NCBI GenBank assembly: GCA_947489175.1
Contig: CANLED010000012.1
Coordinates: 1-18,376 of the forward strand
DNA length: 18,376 bases
Direction of reading: 5' to 3'
Source: Chitinophagaceae bacterium
GTDB taxonomy: Bacteria > Bacteroidota > Bacteroidia > Chitinophagales > Chitinophagaceae
Part shown: positions 1-7,912 of the stretch, one piece after another
Layout of the letters: each line of letters begins with the position of its first letter
Position numbering within the stretch: the first letter of the stretch is position 1
Program-made: the position numbers and the translations under genes
The notes under the pieces: model-generated
What the model was told of the DNA's origin: nothing
What the model saw: the letters and a program-made list of their open reading frames with translations, nothing else
Database searches by the model: none

Positions 1-6
1 TAAACC

Positions 7-1668
7 TTAAACTCTTAGCTTGCTGTTCTTGCTTCCGTAAAGGAAATAGATGACTAGGCCAAAGGCCATCCATCCTAAAAAAACCAGCCAACTTTTTGCA
101 GGAATTTCAACCATGAGGTATAAACAACAAGCAACGCCTAACACTGGGATAAGAGAATAATTTTTTATGAATGACAATACAGCCAATACCCCAGCCAACA
201 GCACGAAAATCAAAAATAAAATCTCTTGGTATCCTTCGGTTGCAAAATGTTTGAAAGCATCGACTGTTCTGTCTAGAAATAAAAAGATTGTAAGTATATA
301 CAACAATGGATAGATCAGTTTTGCATTGATATATGGTATTGAAAACTTACCTTTTTCCCGCTTAATTTTTGGCAACAAAAGAACACCTCCGCTCACCAAA
401 ACAAATGCGAACAAAGTACCAATACTTGTTAAGTCTGTCATTAATTTATCATCAATCACCAATACCAACACTGCTACCAAAACACCAGAAATTATGGTTG
501 AAAAGCCCGGCGTGTTGTGCTTTTTATTGATTTTTCCAAAAGCAGGTGGCAGCAAACCATCCCTACTCATAGCCATCCAAATACGGGGTTGTCCTAGCTG
601 AAACACAAGCAATACACTTGTTGCTGCAACTACTGCCCCGATTGAAATGATGAAGCCAATTTTTTTGAGGTTGATTTTTTCAAAAACGTAAGCCAATGGA
701 TCAGTTACGTTTTCAAACTCGGAATATTTAACCATTCCTGTAATAACCAATGCAGTAGTTATATAAATAATTGTGCAAATAATCAATGAATAAATCATGC
801 CACGGGGCAGATCTCTCCTAGGATTGGCACATTCCTCTGCGGTGGTCGAGATGGCGTCAAAGCCAATGTAGGCAAAGAATACAGCGGATACGCCCTTTAA
901 TACACCAGACATCCCATTTGGAAGAAAGGGAGTCCAGTTGTCTGCCGTATGATTCGTAAAAATGTACCAGAACCCGATGCCAGCAATTACAAGCAACATG
1001 ATTATTTTCATGATCACCATGGCATTGGCAGTCTTTTTACTTTCTTTAATACCCACATAGACAAGCATGGTAATCAACACTACTATGATAAAACCGGGTA
1101 GGTTTACGATGAATGGAATACCTAAAATTTTAGGTGCCGTTGTATATACCAATCCTGCTGTTGAAGCACCTGTTTCAATTGCATGCTGATATGCATAATA
1201 TGCAGTCTGGTAGCCGATAGTGAGCCATGTTGGCAACGCTATGTGCATGGCCTTAAGAATATTGTTGAAATAGGCACTCCATGAAATAGCCACCACAATA
1301 TTTCCAATTGCATATTCTAGGATCAATGCCCAACCTATAATCCATGCAATAACTTCACCAAAACTAATGTAAGAATAAGTGTATGCACTTCCTGCTACTG
1401 GAATTCTTGATGCAAATTCGGCATAACACATGGCAGTGAATCCGCATGTTACGGCCGTAATCACAAACAATAAAATCACTCCTGGGCCACCATTAAATGC
1501 CGCTGAACCGATGGTTGAAAATATACCTGCTCCCATCACAGCCGCAATTCCCATGAGTGTTAGGTCTCTTACATTAAGTACTTTTTTTAACCCAGATGTG
1601 TCGCTTTCATGAATGGCTACATCATTCATGATTTGTTCTAAATTCTTTCTTCTAAAAATATTACCCAC
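7..1668 (-). CDS. APC-superfamily amino acid permease (cationic amino acid transporter-like)
   Basis: A 553-residue polytopic inner-membrane protein. After a short hydrophilic N-terminus (about 1-33), residues 35-50 hold the family's first-helix motif ending MGAGIF, where APC carriers bind the amino acid backbone. Residues 82-100 (YAEFASRIPVAGSAYTYSY) match the conserved loop and helix of the CAT/YfnA-type branch. Alternating hydrophobic segments continue to the C-terminus, giving roughly 12-14 helices, with a hydrophilic insert at about 140-185. Length and extra C-terminal helices fit the CAT-like branch better than compact 450-residue APC carriers. It probably imports an amino acid by proton or substrate exchange; the substrate cannot be read from sequence. 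It starts 23 bases after the polyprenyl synthetase stop and is likely the last gene of the long minus-strand operon. Family is secure, substrate unknown. Confidence 0.9.
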   Translation of the reverse strand: MGNIFRRKNLEQIMNDVAIHESDTSGLKKVLNVRDLTLMGIAAVMGAGIFSTIGSAAFNGGPGVILLFVITAVTCGFTAMCYAEFASRIPVAGSAYTYSYISFGEVIAWIIGWALILEYAIGNIVVAISWSAYFNNILKAMHIALPTWLTIGYQTAYYAYQHAIETGASTAGLVYTTAPKILGIPFIVNLPGFIIVVLITMLVYVGIKESKKTANAMVIMKIIMLLVIAGIGFWYIFTNHTADNWTPFLPNGMSGVLKGVSAVFFAYIGFDAISTTAEECANPRRDLPRGMIYSLIICTIIYITTALVITGMVKYSEFENVTDPLAYVFEKINLKKIGFIISIGAVVAATSVLLVFQLGQPRIWMAMSRDGLLPPAFGKINKKHNTPGFSTIISGVLVAVLVLVIDDKLMTDLTSIGTLFAFVLVSGGVLLLPKIKREKGKFSIPYINAKLIYPLLYILTIFLFLDRTVDAFKHFATEGYQEILFLIFVLLAGVLAVLSFIKNYSLIPVLGVACCLYLMVEIPAKSWLVFLGWMAFGLVIYFLYGSKNSKLRV

Positions 1669-1691
1669 GTGAATGTTGTTATGAAATTTAA

Positions 1692-2657
1692 TTATTTGTC
1701 TCTCGTAATGAGAAAATTGGCTAAGGCATGAAGCGGCTCTTTCCTGATTTTTGATACGGCAATATCATCTAAATTTTGTAAGGCCTTTTGAAGATATTGT
1801 TCTTTCAACTCATCTGCCCAACTGTCGATGCCACATACCTTAAATACCTCCAAAACTTGCTCCACCTTATTTTCAGGATTTTCTTTGATGGCCTTTTCTA
1901 GCTTCTCAAGTTGATCTCCAGATGCTGTTTCGAGCGCATGTATCATCAAGAAAGTTTTTTTATTGCTTTTGATGTCACCACCCACTTGTTTACCAAATTT
2001 TTCAGGATCTCCAAATGCATCTAAATAATCATCTTGTATTTGGAAAGCTATTCCAAGGTTTCTGCCAAACTCATACATCAGTTGTTGGTTTCCTTCGCTG
2101 GCACCGCCAACAATAGCACCCATCTGCAAACTTGCTGCCAACAACACTGAAGTTTTTTGCCCTATCATTTCTAAATAATCTTCCATATTTACATGGTCGA
2201 TACTTTCAAAATCCATATCCAATTGCTGCCCTTCACAAACTTCTTTTGCTGTTTTGTTAAAGAGCCTAAGCACATCTTTTAGGTAAGATGAACTGATCTT
2301 GTTCACATAATCATACGCCACTACCAGCATTGCATCTCCTCCCAACAAGGCGGTAGGTTCTCCATGAACGGAATGAACGGTAGGCTTTCCCCTTCGCAAT
2401 GGTGCTTTGTCCATGATGTCATCGTGTACCAAAGAAAAATTATGGAACAACTCAACAGCTGCTGCTAAATGATAGGCATCGTCATGAATTTCCCCAAAGA
2501 GTTCATTCCCCATGAGACAAAGAATGGGCCTAATTCTTTTGCCGCTGTTGGTGAGAAATTCCTCCAAAGGATCGTATAACGATTTGGGGTGTAGGGGAAA
2601 ATGCCTATGGTTAAAATATAACTCAAATGATTTTTGTAAAGATTCGATTCCCGACAT
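1692..2657 (-). CDS. Polyprenyl (short-chain isoprenyl) diphosphate synthase
   Basis: A 321-residue all-alpha trans-isoprenyl diphosphate synthase that condenses isopentenyl diphosphate with allylic diphosphates in the cytosol. The sequence shows GKRIRP (39-44, substrate binding), the first Asp-rich motif DDIMD (79-83), the LRRGKPTVH stretch (88-96), and the second Asp-rich motif DDYLD (209-213) followed by GKQVGGDIKSNKKT (222-235). All Mg-binding aspartates are present, so it should be active. The first motif is the uninserted DDxxD form and an aromatic F74 lies five residues before it, which is a feature of C15-C20 chain-length enzymes. The product (farnesyl or geranylgeranyl diphosphate) remains inferred, so no symbol is given. 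It lies 53 bases after rnr and 23 before the permease on the same strand. Confidence 0.93.
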   Translation of the reverse strand: MSGIESLQKSFELYFNHRHFPLHPKSLYDPLEEFLTNSGKRIRPILCLMGNELFGEIHDDAYHLAAAVELFHNFSLVHDDIMDKAPLRRGKPTVHSVHGEPTALLGGDAMLVVAYDYVNKISSSYLKDVLRLFNKTAKEVCEGQQLDMDFESIDHVNMEDYLEMIGQKTSVLLAASLQMGAIVGGASEGNQQLMYEFGRNLGIAFQIQDDYLDAFGDPEKFGKQVGGDIKSNKKTFLMIHALETASGDQLEKLEKAIKENPENKVEQVLEVFKVCGIDSWADELKEQYLQKALQNLDDIAVSKIRKEPLHALANFLITRDK

Positions 2658-2710
2658 AATATAAGCCTTCTTAGAATTGCTCTAAGGTAATAAATGAAGC
2701 TGTTATTGCC

Positions 2711-4705
2711 TTATTTTTTCTTTTTTTTGGATGGAAGATTTACTGGAATGTCTTCTGCATCAAGAATCCATTCATAATCTAATTGTCTTTTGGGAAGATT
2801 GGCACCAATAACTTTAATTTTTACAGCATCGCCAATCCTGAAGGCTTTTCCGCTTCGTTTTCCAATTAGCGCATATTCAGCTGCATAATAAAGAAAATCA
2901 TCATAATCAAGCAACCCCGTGAGACCTACGAGTCCCTCACATTTGTGCTCAATCGTTTCTGCCCAATAACCAAAACTTGAAACCCCTGAAATAACGGCAT
3001 CAAAGGTATCTCCAATGTAATCTTTCATAAATTCCACCTGCTTGTACTTGTTGGCAGCTCGCTCTGATTCCATAGCAGCCCTTTCTCGTTCGCTGGAATG
3101 CCTGCAACGCTCTTCCATTTTCTTATCGGGTTGAACATCTTCGGCGAGTATTTGTGTTACCACCCGGTGGACTAAAATATCTGGGTAACGGCGGATTGGC
3201 GAAGTAAAATGACAATAATTTTCAAATCCTAATCCGTAATGTCCAATATTTTTTGCTGTATAAATCGCCTTTGCCATGGTTCTAATACCCAACTGCTCTA
3301 ACACACGCTGCTCTGGCAATCCTTGCACCCTAGTCAACATTTCATTGAATGATTTTGCAATTTCAGCTGGCGTTCTGGTATTGAATTGATATCCAAATTT
3401 CTTGGCAAACTCTACAAATGGAATTAATTTTTCTTCATCGGGTTGGTCATGCACTCGGTAAGGGAATGGAATTGCTTTTCCGTTTACCTTGATCGATGAA
3501 ACCTTTTCTGCAATGGTTCTGTTCGCCAACAACATAAACTCTTCAATCAATTGGTGAGATTCCTTACTTTCTTTGATAACTATGCCGATTGGCTTTCCGG
3601 TTTCATCGAGTTTAAACCGTACTTCTTGTGATGAAAAATTTATGGCCCCGTCTTTCATTCTTTGTTTCCGCATCTTTTGCGCCATTTCATGCAATTGCAG
3701 AATCTCATCGTCATATAAACCATCTTTTGTTTCTATAATAGATTGAACATCTTCATAGGTAAATCGGTGATTTGAATGAATGACAGCCCGTCCAATCCAT
3801 TTTTCTTTGATTGTCCCTTTAGCATCAAATAAAAAATTGCATGAGTAGGTAAGTTTATCTTCATTGGGCCTCAAAGAACATAATTCATTGGAAATCCGCT
3901 CTGGCAGCATAGGAACCACCCTGTCTGGCAAATAAACTGAAGTAGCTCGTTCGTATGCAGATTGATCCAAGGCTGTTTCTTCTTCTATGTAATAGCTCAC
4001 ATCTGCAATATGAACACCTATTTCAAGATCGCCATTCTTTAATTTTCTAAAACTCAAAGCATCATCAAAATCTTTTGCATCCACTGGGTCGATGGTAAAA
4101 GTTAAGATATCCCTCATGTCTTTTCTGGACTTATATTCAGCATTGTTTACCAAGTCAGGTATTCTTTCAGCCTCTTCGATAGCATCTTCTGAAAATTGAA
4201 TTGAGAAACCTTGTTTGATGAGAATTTCTTTCATGGCAAGGTCGCCCTGATTTTCATGAGTTACCACTTCCAATACTTTGCCTTGTGGACGCTTGTCATC
4301 ATCATCCCACTTTATAATACCTACAATAACGCGTTCCCCATCTTTGGCGTTGTTTAAGTTGGACAGAGAAACATAAAAATTGGGCAATGCTTTTTCAGAT
4401 TCAGGGATAAAAAATGCATAATCCCTATTTACTTCAATCATGCCAACAAATTGCTTTTGTTTTCTTTCAATAATTTGGGTGATTTTTCCCTGTATTCTTC
4501 CTGTTTTAACATCTCCCTTTGTGATTTCTACCCGCACAAAATCACCATGAAAAGCTTTGTTGAAATCATTTGGTCTGACGATAACATCCTTTTGCAGTCC
4601 CTCAACAATAACAAATCCCATCCCAGAACGGGTGATTTCAAATTTACCTTTATATTGTTTTACATCACTTTGATGTGTAGAACTTTTCCCTTTCTTCTTT
4701 CCCAT
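2711..4705 (-). CDS. rnr: Ribonuclease R (RNase II/RNB family 3'-5' exoribonuclease)
   Basis: A 664-residue processive exoribonuclease that degrades structured RNA hydrolytically from the 3' end. Domains in order: a Lys-rich start; cold-shock/OB domains (about 20-150, with GMGFVIV at 28-34); the RNB catalytic domain (about 195-520); an S1 domain (about 564-648); and a tail ending in five lysines. The catalytic acidic cluster is intact in TIDPVDAKDFDDA (204-216: D206, D212, D214, D215). The second RNB hallmark, YCHFTSPIRRYPDILVHR, lies at 497-514. It is shorter than the E. coli enzyme (813 residues), mainly because the N-terminal helix-turn-helix extension is missing. It follows lpxK after 51 bases and precedes the polyprenyl synthetase by 53. 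The start at 4705 is preferred because the OB fold begins soon after it. Confidence 0.95.
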   Translation of the reverse strand: MGKKKGKSSTHQSDVKQYKGKFEITRSGMGFVIVEGLQKDVIVRPNDFNKAFHGDFVRVEITKGDVKTGRIQGKITQIIERKQKQFVGMIEVNRDYAFFIPESEKALPNFYVSLSNLNNAKDGERVIVGIIKWDDDDKRPQGKVLEVVTHENQGDLAMKEILIKQGFSIQFSEDAIEEAERIPDLVNNAEYKSRKDMRDILTFTIDPVDAKDFDDALSFRKLKNGDLEIGVHIADVSYYIEEETALDQSAYERATSVYLPDRVVPMLPERISNELCSLRPNEDKLTYSCNFLFDAKGTIKEKWIGRAVIHSNHRFTYEDVQSIIETKDGLYDDEILQLHEMAQKMRKQRMKDGAINFSSQEVRFKLDETGKPIGIVIKESKESHQLIEEFMLLANRTIAEKVSSIKVNGKAIPFPYRVHDQPDEEKLIPFVEFAKKFGYQFNTRTPAEIAKSFNEMLTRVQGLPEQRVLEQLGIRTMAKAIYTAKNIGHYGLGFENYCHFTSPIRRYPDILVHRVVTQILAEDVQPDKKMEERCRHSSERERAAMESERAANKYKQVEFMKDYIGDTFDAVISGVSSFGYWAETIEHKCEGLVGLTGLLDYDDFLYYAAEYALIGKRSGKAFRIGDAVKIKVIGANLPKRQLDYEWILDAEDIPVNLPSKKKKK

Positions 4706-4756
4706 ATAATTCTTTTAATCAACTCTGCGGGAGCTGTATTTTTTTATAATTAGTGA

Positions 4757-5863
4757 TCAGGCCAACTGATCATCCTGCACGTAATTTTTTTCCTTTTCAT
4801 AAAACTCATTTGGATAACGTTCTATCATTTTAATGAATTCTTTTTCCTGCCCGAACAAAAATTCTAGTGAAATAGGCAAAACATAAAATGGTAAATCGCT
4901 GAGTTTATCCTTGAATTTAATCAACCTAACGGCATCTTTTTCAGTAGTCAAAATAATTTTTTCTTTTTCCGACAAATACTCAAACCTGCTTTTTATATCT
5001 AAGAAATCGTCTAAGCTGAAAATATGGTGATCACTGAAAAACAAGGCATCATAGGTTTTTGTTTGTTCATGGATATACGCTGTAAGTGGCGCTGGGTTTG
5101 CGATTCCGCATACCAATAAAATCTCCATTTCTTTTTTCAACAGTAATTTTTCACCAGTAATTATGTGATATGGCGTATCATATTGAATGGCAGTAAAAAA
5201 TATTTTTTGATGCGGTAATGCATTGAGTTCTTTGAGGATGTGAAATTTTTCATGTTCTGAAAGCTTGGGTGGACATTTAGTTACCACAATAATATTGGCC
5301 CTTTCCATGCTTGAGCGTTGATCTCGCAAGTCGCCAGTTGGTAGAAAAAAATCCCTTGTATATAGATTTGAATACTCTGTAAGCACAACGTTAAAACCTG
5401 CATGAATTTCTCTGTGCTGAAAGGCATCATCTAAAATAATGAGTTTTATTTCAGGATTATCAAACAAAAGTTGGGGAATGGCTTCAATTCTTTTTTCACC
5501 AACCGCTACTGAAATATCTGGGTGATTTTTGTGAAACTGCATGGGTTCATCCCCAATTTCAATGGCAGTGGAATATTCGTTGGCAAGAACATATCCCGAA
5601 GTTCGGCGCTTGTAGCCCCGGCTAAGGGTTCCTATCTGATATTTTGTCTTTAACATCCCAGCCAAATATTCGACCATTGGTGACTTCCCAGTGCCCCCCA
5701 CCGAAATATTTCCTACGCAAATAATAGGTATATTGAATTTTACTGATTTGATGATATTTTTGTCATATATCAAATTTCTTATCTTAACTACAATTCCATA
5801 CAAGAATGCAATCGGAAATAAGAATATCCTGAATGAGCGCAAGTAAATGTTTTTAAAATGCAT
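4757..5863 (-). CDS. lpxK: Tetraacyldisaccharide 4'-kinase (lipid A synthesis)
   Basis: A 368-residue kinase that phosphorylates the 4' position of tetraacyldisaccharide-1-phosphate to give lipid IVA, on the cytoplasmic face of the inner membrane. A hydrophobic N-terminal helix (about 11-28) serves as the membrane anchor typical of LpxK. The P-loop lies in GNISVGGTGKSP (51-62), followed by GTLSRGYKRRTSGY (78-91), the catalytic-site motif DDAFQHR (145-151), FSDHHIF (276-282) and TEKDAVRL (307-314). All LpxK hallmarks are present and the length is normal. Its first 11 bases overlap the end of fthC, implying translational coupling. Its presence supports an LPS-bearing outer membrane. The other lipid A genes are not in this window. 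Confidence 0.95.
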   Translation of the reverse strand: MHFKNIYLRSFRIFLFPIAFLYGIVVKIRNLIYDKNIIKSVKFNIPIICVGNISVGGTGKSPMVEYLAGMLKTKYQIGTLSRGYKRRTSGYVLANEYSTAIEIGDEPMQFHKNHPDISVAVGEKRIEAIPQLLFDNPEIKLIILDDAFQHREIHAGFNVVLTEYSNLYTRDFFLPTGDLRDQRSSMERANIIVVTKCPPKLSEHEKFHILKELNALPHQKIFFTAIQYDTPYHIITGEKLLLKKEMEILLVCGIANPAPLTAYIHEQTKTYDALFFSDHHIFSLDDFLDIKSRFEYLSEKEKIILTTEKDAVRLIKFKDKLSDLPFYVLPISLEFLFGQEKEFIKMIERYPNEFYEKEKNYVQDDQLA

Positions 5864-6422
5864 AAATCCTGTCTGGTGTTATGCAAAAGTCGAGTTTTTT
5901 ATCGAACAAACCCAGATCTTCAATTTTAGGTATTGGGGGGAAGTATGAAATCCCAATTTTTATGATATCTTCTCGGCATTTCGACAAGAACCTATCGTAA
6001 TACCCTTTTCCATATCCTACCCTGTTGCCATCTTCGTCAAAAGCTAGGAGTGGAATGATGGCTAAATCGATATCCACTTCATTTACAAATAATCCATTTT
6101 GGGGTTCTGGGATGCCGTAACTGTTGAGTGCAAAGATGGTGTCAACGTTTTGAAGTACATGTTCCATGCTGAAATCAACTGGATTAATTCTTGAAAAAGT
6201 GATTTCCAAATTTGGATGTTGAAAATGTAACCAATCAACCAAAGGCATTGGATCAGGCTCATTGTTATTTTGAATAGGCAGGTATGTATGAATTAACTGA
6301 ATTCCTGGCAGGGCGAGTCGCTGAAATTGAATGAGGATCAGGTCTTGATTAATGAATAGTTGTTTGCCAGACAACGCATTTCGTTTTTTAATATATTCCT
6401 TCCTTATCTCTTGTTTTGTCAT
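5853..6422 (-). CDS. fthC: 5-formyltetrahydrofolate cyclo-ligase
   Basis: A 189-residue cytosolic enzyme that converts 5-formyltetrahydrofolate to 5,10-methenyltetrahydrofolate using ATP, returning the storage or inhibitory folate form to one-carbon metabolism. The N-terminus KQEIRKEYIKKRNAL (3-17) is the family's basic ATP-contacting helix. The diagnostic motif DEDGNRVGYGKGYYDRFL (129-146) contains the Gly-rich ATP/Mg loop. The C-terminal ITPDRIYAF resembles the family's usual terminal strand. The length is standard. The start codon overlaps the rsmD stop by four bases (ATGA type) and the end overlaps lpxK by 11 bases, so it is translated as part of a coupled group. The gene is also called ygfA in E. 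coli. Confidence 0.94.
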   Translation of the reverse strand: MTKQEIRKEYIKKRNALSGKQLFINQDLILIQFQRLALPGIQLIHTYLPIQNNNEPDPMPLVDWLHFQHPNLEITFSRINPVDFSMEHVLQNVDTIFALNSYGIPEPQNGLFVNEVDIDLAIIPLLAFDEDGNRVGYGKGYYDRFLSKCREDIIKIGISYFPPIPKIEDLGLFDKKLDFCITPDRIYAF

Positions 6423-6979
6423 TTACTGTCTAATTCATCATGACGGTTGATAAAAATAGAAAAGATAGTTGTTCCATATTTTCGCTCAGTACGAAAAAAA
6501 GGAGTCCCTTTAAAATCATTTCTTGGGGTATGTTCAAGAATAAACCATCCTTCTTCATTCAATAGTTCCTGCTTAAAAATAAGCAAAGGTAAATCTTCAA
6601 TATTTCCAAGAGCGTATGGAGGTCCTGCAAAAATCAGGTCAAATTTATCTTTACAATCCAATATATATTTAAATACCTCAGACCTCAGTACTTTACATTC
6701 TTTAACACCAAATTCACTGGCTGTTTTTTGAATAAATTGAAACATGGTAGGATCTTTTTCAACGATAGTTAGGTCTCTAACCCCTCTTGAATAAAGTTCG
6801 TAACTAATGCTTCCAGTGCCACCAAAAAGATCTAGGGTTCTAATACTATCTAGGTCGAGGTTATTTTCGATGATGTTAAAAAGGCCCTCTTTGGCAATGT
6901 CTGTTGTAGGCCTTGTAAAGGGCATATTTGTGGGCGGATTTAACCGCCTGCCACCCAATTCACCACTAATTATACGCAT
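6419..6979 (-). CDS. rsmD: RsmD-family 16S rRNA (guanine-N2) methyltransferase with altered motif IV
   Basis: A 186-residue Rossmann-fold methyltransferase. RsmD methylates N2 of G966 (E. coli numbering) in 16S rRNA during 30S assembly, using S-adenosylmethionine. The family signature is clear: MRIISGELGGRRL at the N-terminus, FTRPTTDIAKEGLFNII (21-37), the SAM-binding DLFGGTGS (50-57) and the acidic end of strand 2 in VEKD (73-76). Motif IV, normally [D/N/S]PPY, here reads AGPPY with Gly at residue 119; the codon is GGA, so this is not an ambiguous base. That residue normally contacts the target amino group, so activity may be altered. The start overlaps the DUF3822 gene by 10 bases and the end overlaps fthC by 4. 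The family call is firm, full activity less so. Confidence 0.92.
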   Translation of the reverse strand: MRIISGELGGRRLNPPTNMPFTRPTTDIAKEGLFNIIENNLDLDSIRTLDLFGGTGSISYELYSRGVRDLTIVEKDPTMFQFIQKTASEFGVKECKVLRSEVFKYILDCKDKFDLIFAGPPYALGNIEDLPLLIFKQELLNEEGWFILEHTPRNDFKGTPFFRTERKYGTTIFSIFINRHDELDSK

Positions 6980-7827
6980 TGTGAGGAAAGGAATAAGGGT
7001 GTAAAATAATGAAGGGGCTCATGTGGTTCCTGACCTTTCACAAAATGAAGCTCAGGATTAAGTTCTAGAGATACATTTAGAAAGTATTTATTCAATTCCT
7101 TGAATGTAATAAACCCCTCTTCAATAAGTCCACTAACCTGCATGTGCAATGTCGTAACATCAAGGAGAAACTGATCTGTTAGGTTGATTAAAAAATAGAT
7201 AACATCATCAGCTGTTTCATAGTAAAATGATTGCATAATTTGAAGCTGTGCATCTTTCATTACAACAACATTAAAAAAAGATGGGTAAAAATAAACTTTA
7301 ATCCATTGGTCGTGCATGTTTACGAGTTGCTTGAAAGCCGATTTTAAGTATATAGAATTAATATGGATATGTTTTGCTTCGGGTAAAATCGCAAGTATTG
7401 AGGCATAAATGGATTTTTCTATACCAAAAACATTCACAATTTCCCATTGAGGGAGTTCATCTGATTGTGTTTGAAGCAGGATTAAGTCGCCGTGTATCGT
7501 TTCTAAGATGGTTGTATCGAGGTGAGTTTTGTGAAAATCGGCAGGTAATAAGGCAAACTCTTTTTGATTGTGCACAAAAAACACACCTTCAAAAGCATTT
7601 AAACTGAAGTTTTTATCAATAATATAGCCATTTAGCAGTGATGGCGTTAATTTATCATTGAGTTGAAAAAATTCATAGGCTAAAATCTGGTTGGTTTTGC
7701 TGTTGACAACAAATGAAGCCAAATGGCGCTGACCTAATTCAATAAACAATTTAGAAGACTTATGATCATAAGCTTCATGAGAGCCGTGAGCATTGCCAAA
7801 TGTGGGTTTAAGAAGGAGGTTTGCCAT
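6970..7827 (-). CDS. DUF3822-family protein, probable actin-like fold
   Basis: A 285-residue protein that I assign to DUF3822, a Bacteroidota family whose gene typically sits directly upstream of rsmD, as here (10-base overlap). I recall that a structure of a family member was described as having an actin-like ATPase fold. The opening strands (SKLFIELGQRHLASFVVN, then ILAYEFFQL) fit such a fold, but no canonical ATP-phosphate loop is obvious, and the function is unknown. The frame is open up to an ATG at 7902, but I prefer the ATG at 7827. The extra 25 residues (MWANLQFCFRSICKIK...) look non-protein-like, and they would cover the promoter of the divergent MATE gene. It is the first gene of the seven-gene minus-strand run. 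Confidence 0.75.
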   Translation of the reverse strand: MANLLLKPTFGNAHGSHEAYDHKSSKLFIELGQRHLASFVVNSKTNQILAYEFFQLNDKLTPSLLNGYIIDKNFSLNAFEGVFFVHNQKEFALLPADFHKTHLDTTILETIHGDLILLQTQSDELPQWEIVNVFGIEKSIYASILAILPEAKHIHINSIYLKSAFKQLVNMHDQWIKVYFYPSFFNVVVMKDAQLQIMQSFYYETADDVIYFLINLTDQFLLDVTTLHMQVSGLIEEGFITFKELNKYFLNVSLELNPELHFVKGQEPHEPLHYFTPLFLSSQCV

Positions 7828-7887
7828 AAAAACGAAAATACGTAATTTCCTGCTTTTAATTTTGCATATTGAACGAAAACAAAATTG

Positions 7888-7895
7888 TAGGTTTG
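7888..7895 (+). promoter_or_regulatory. Putative Bacteroidota -7 box for the MATE gene
   Basis: TAGGTTTG matches the Bacteroidota sigma-ABfr -7 consensus TAnnTTTG exactly, in the correct orientation 17 bases before the MATE start at 7913. A TTTG at 7861-7864 could be the -33 element, though the 23-base spacer is slightly long. Transcription would start near 7901, leaving a leader of about 12 bases. Confidence 0.45.
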
Positions 7896-7912
7896 CCCAC
7901 ATTTAGCTTTTT

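Noticed and set aside
2711..2730. Homopolymer T runs at the rnr 3' end as a phase switch
   Set aside because: They encode only the terminal poly-lysine tail, so slippage would leave all catalytic domains intact.
7828..7902. 25-residue N-terminal extension of the DUF3822 protein
   Set aside because: It overlaps the exact TAnnTTTG box of the divergent MATE gene, and the extra residues do not resemble a signal peptide or domain.
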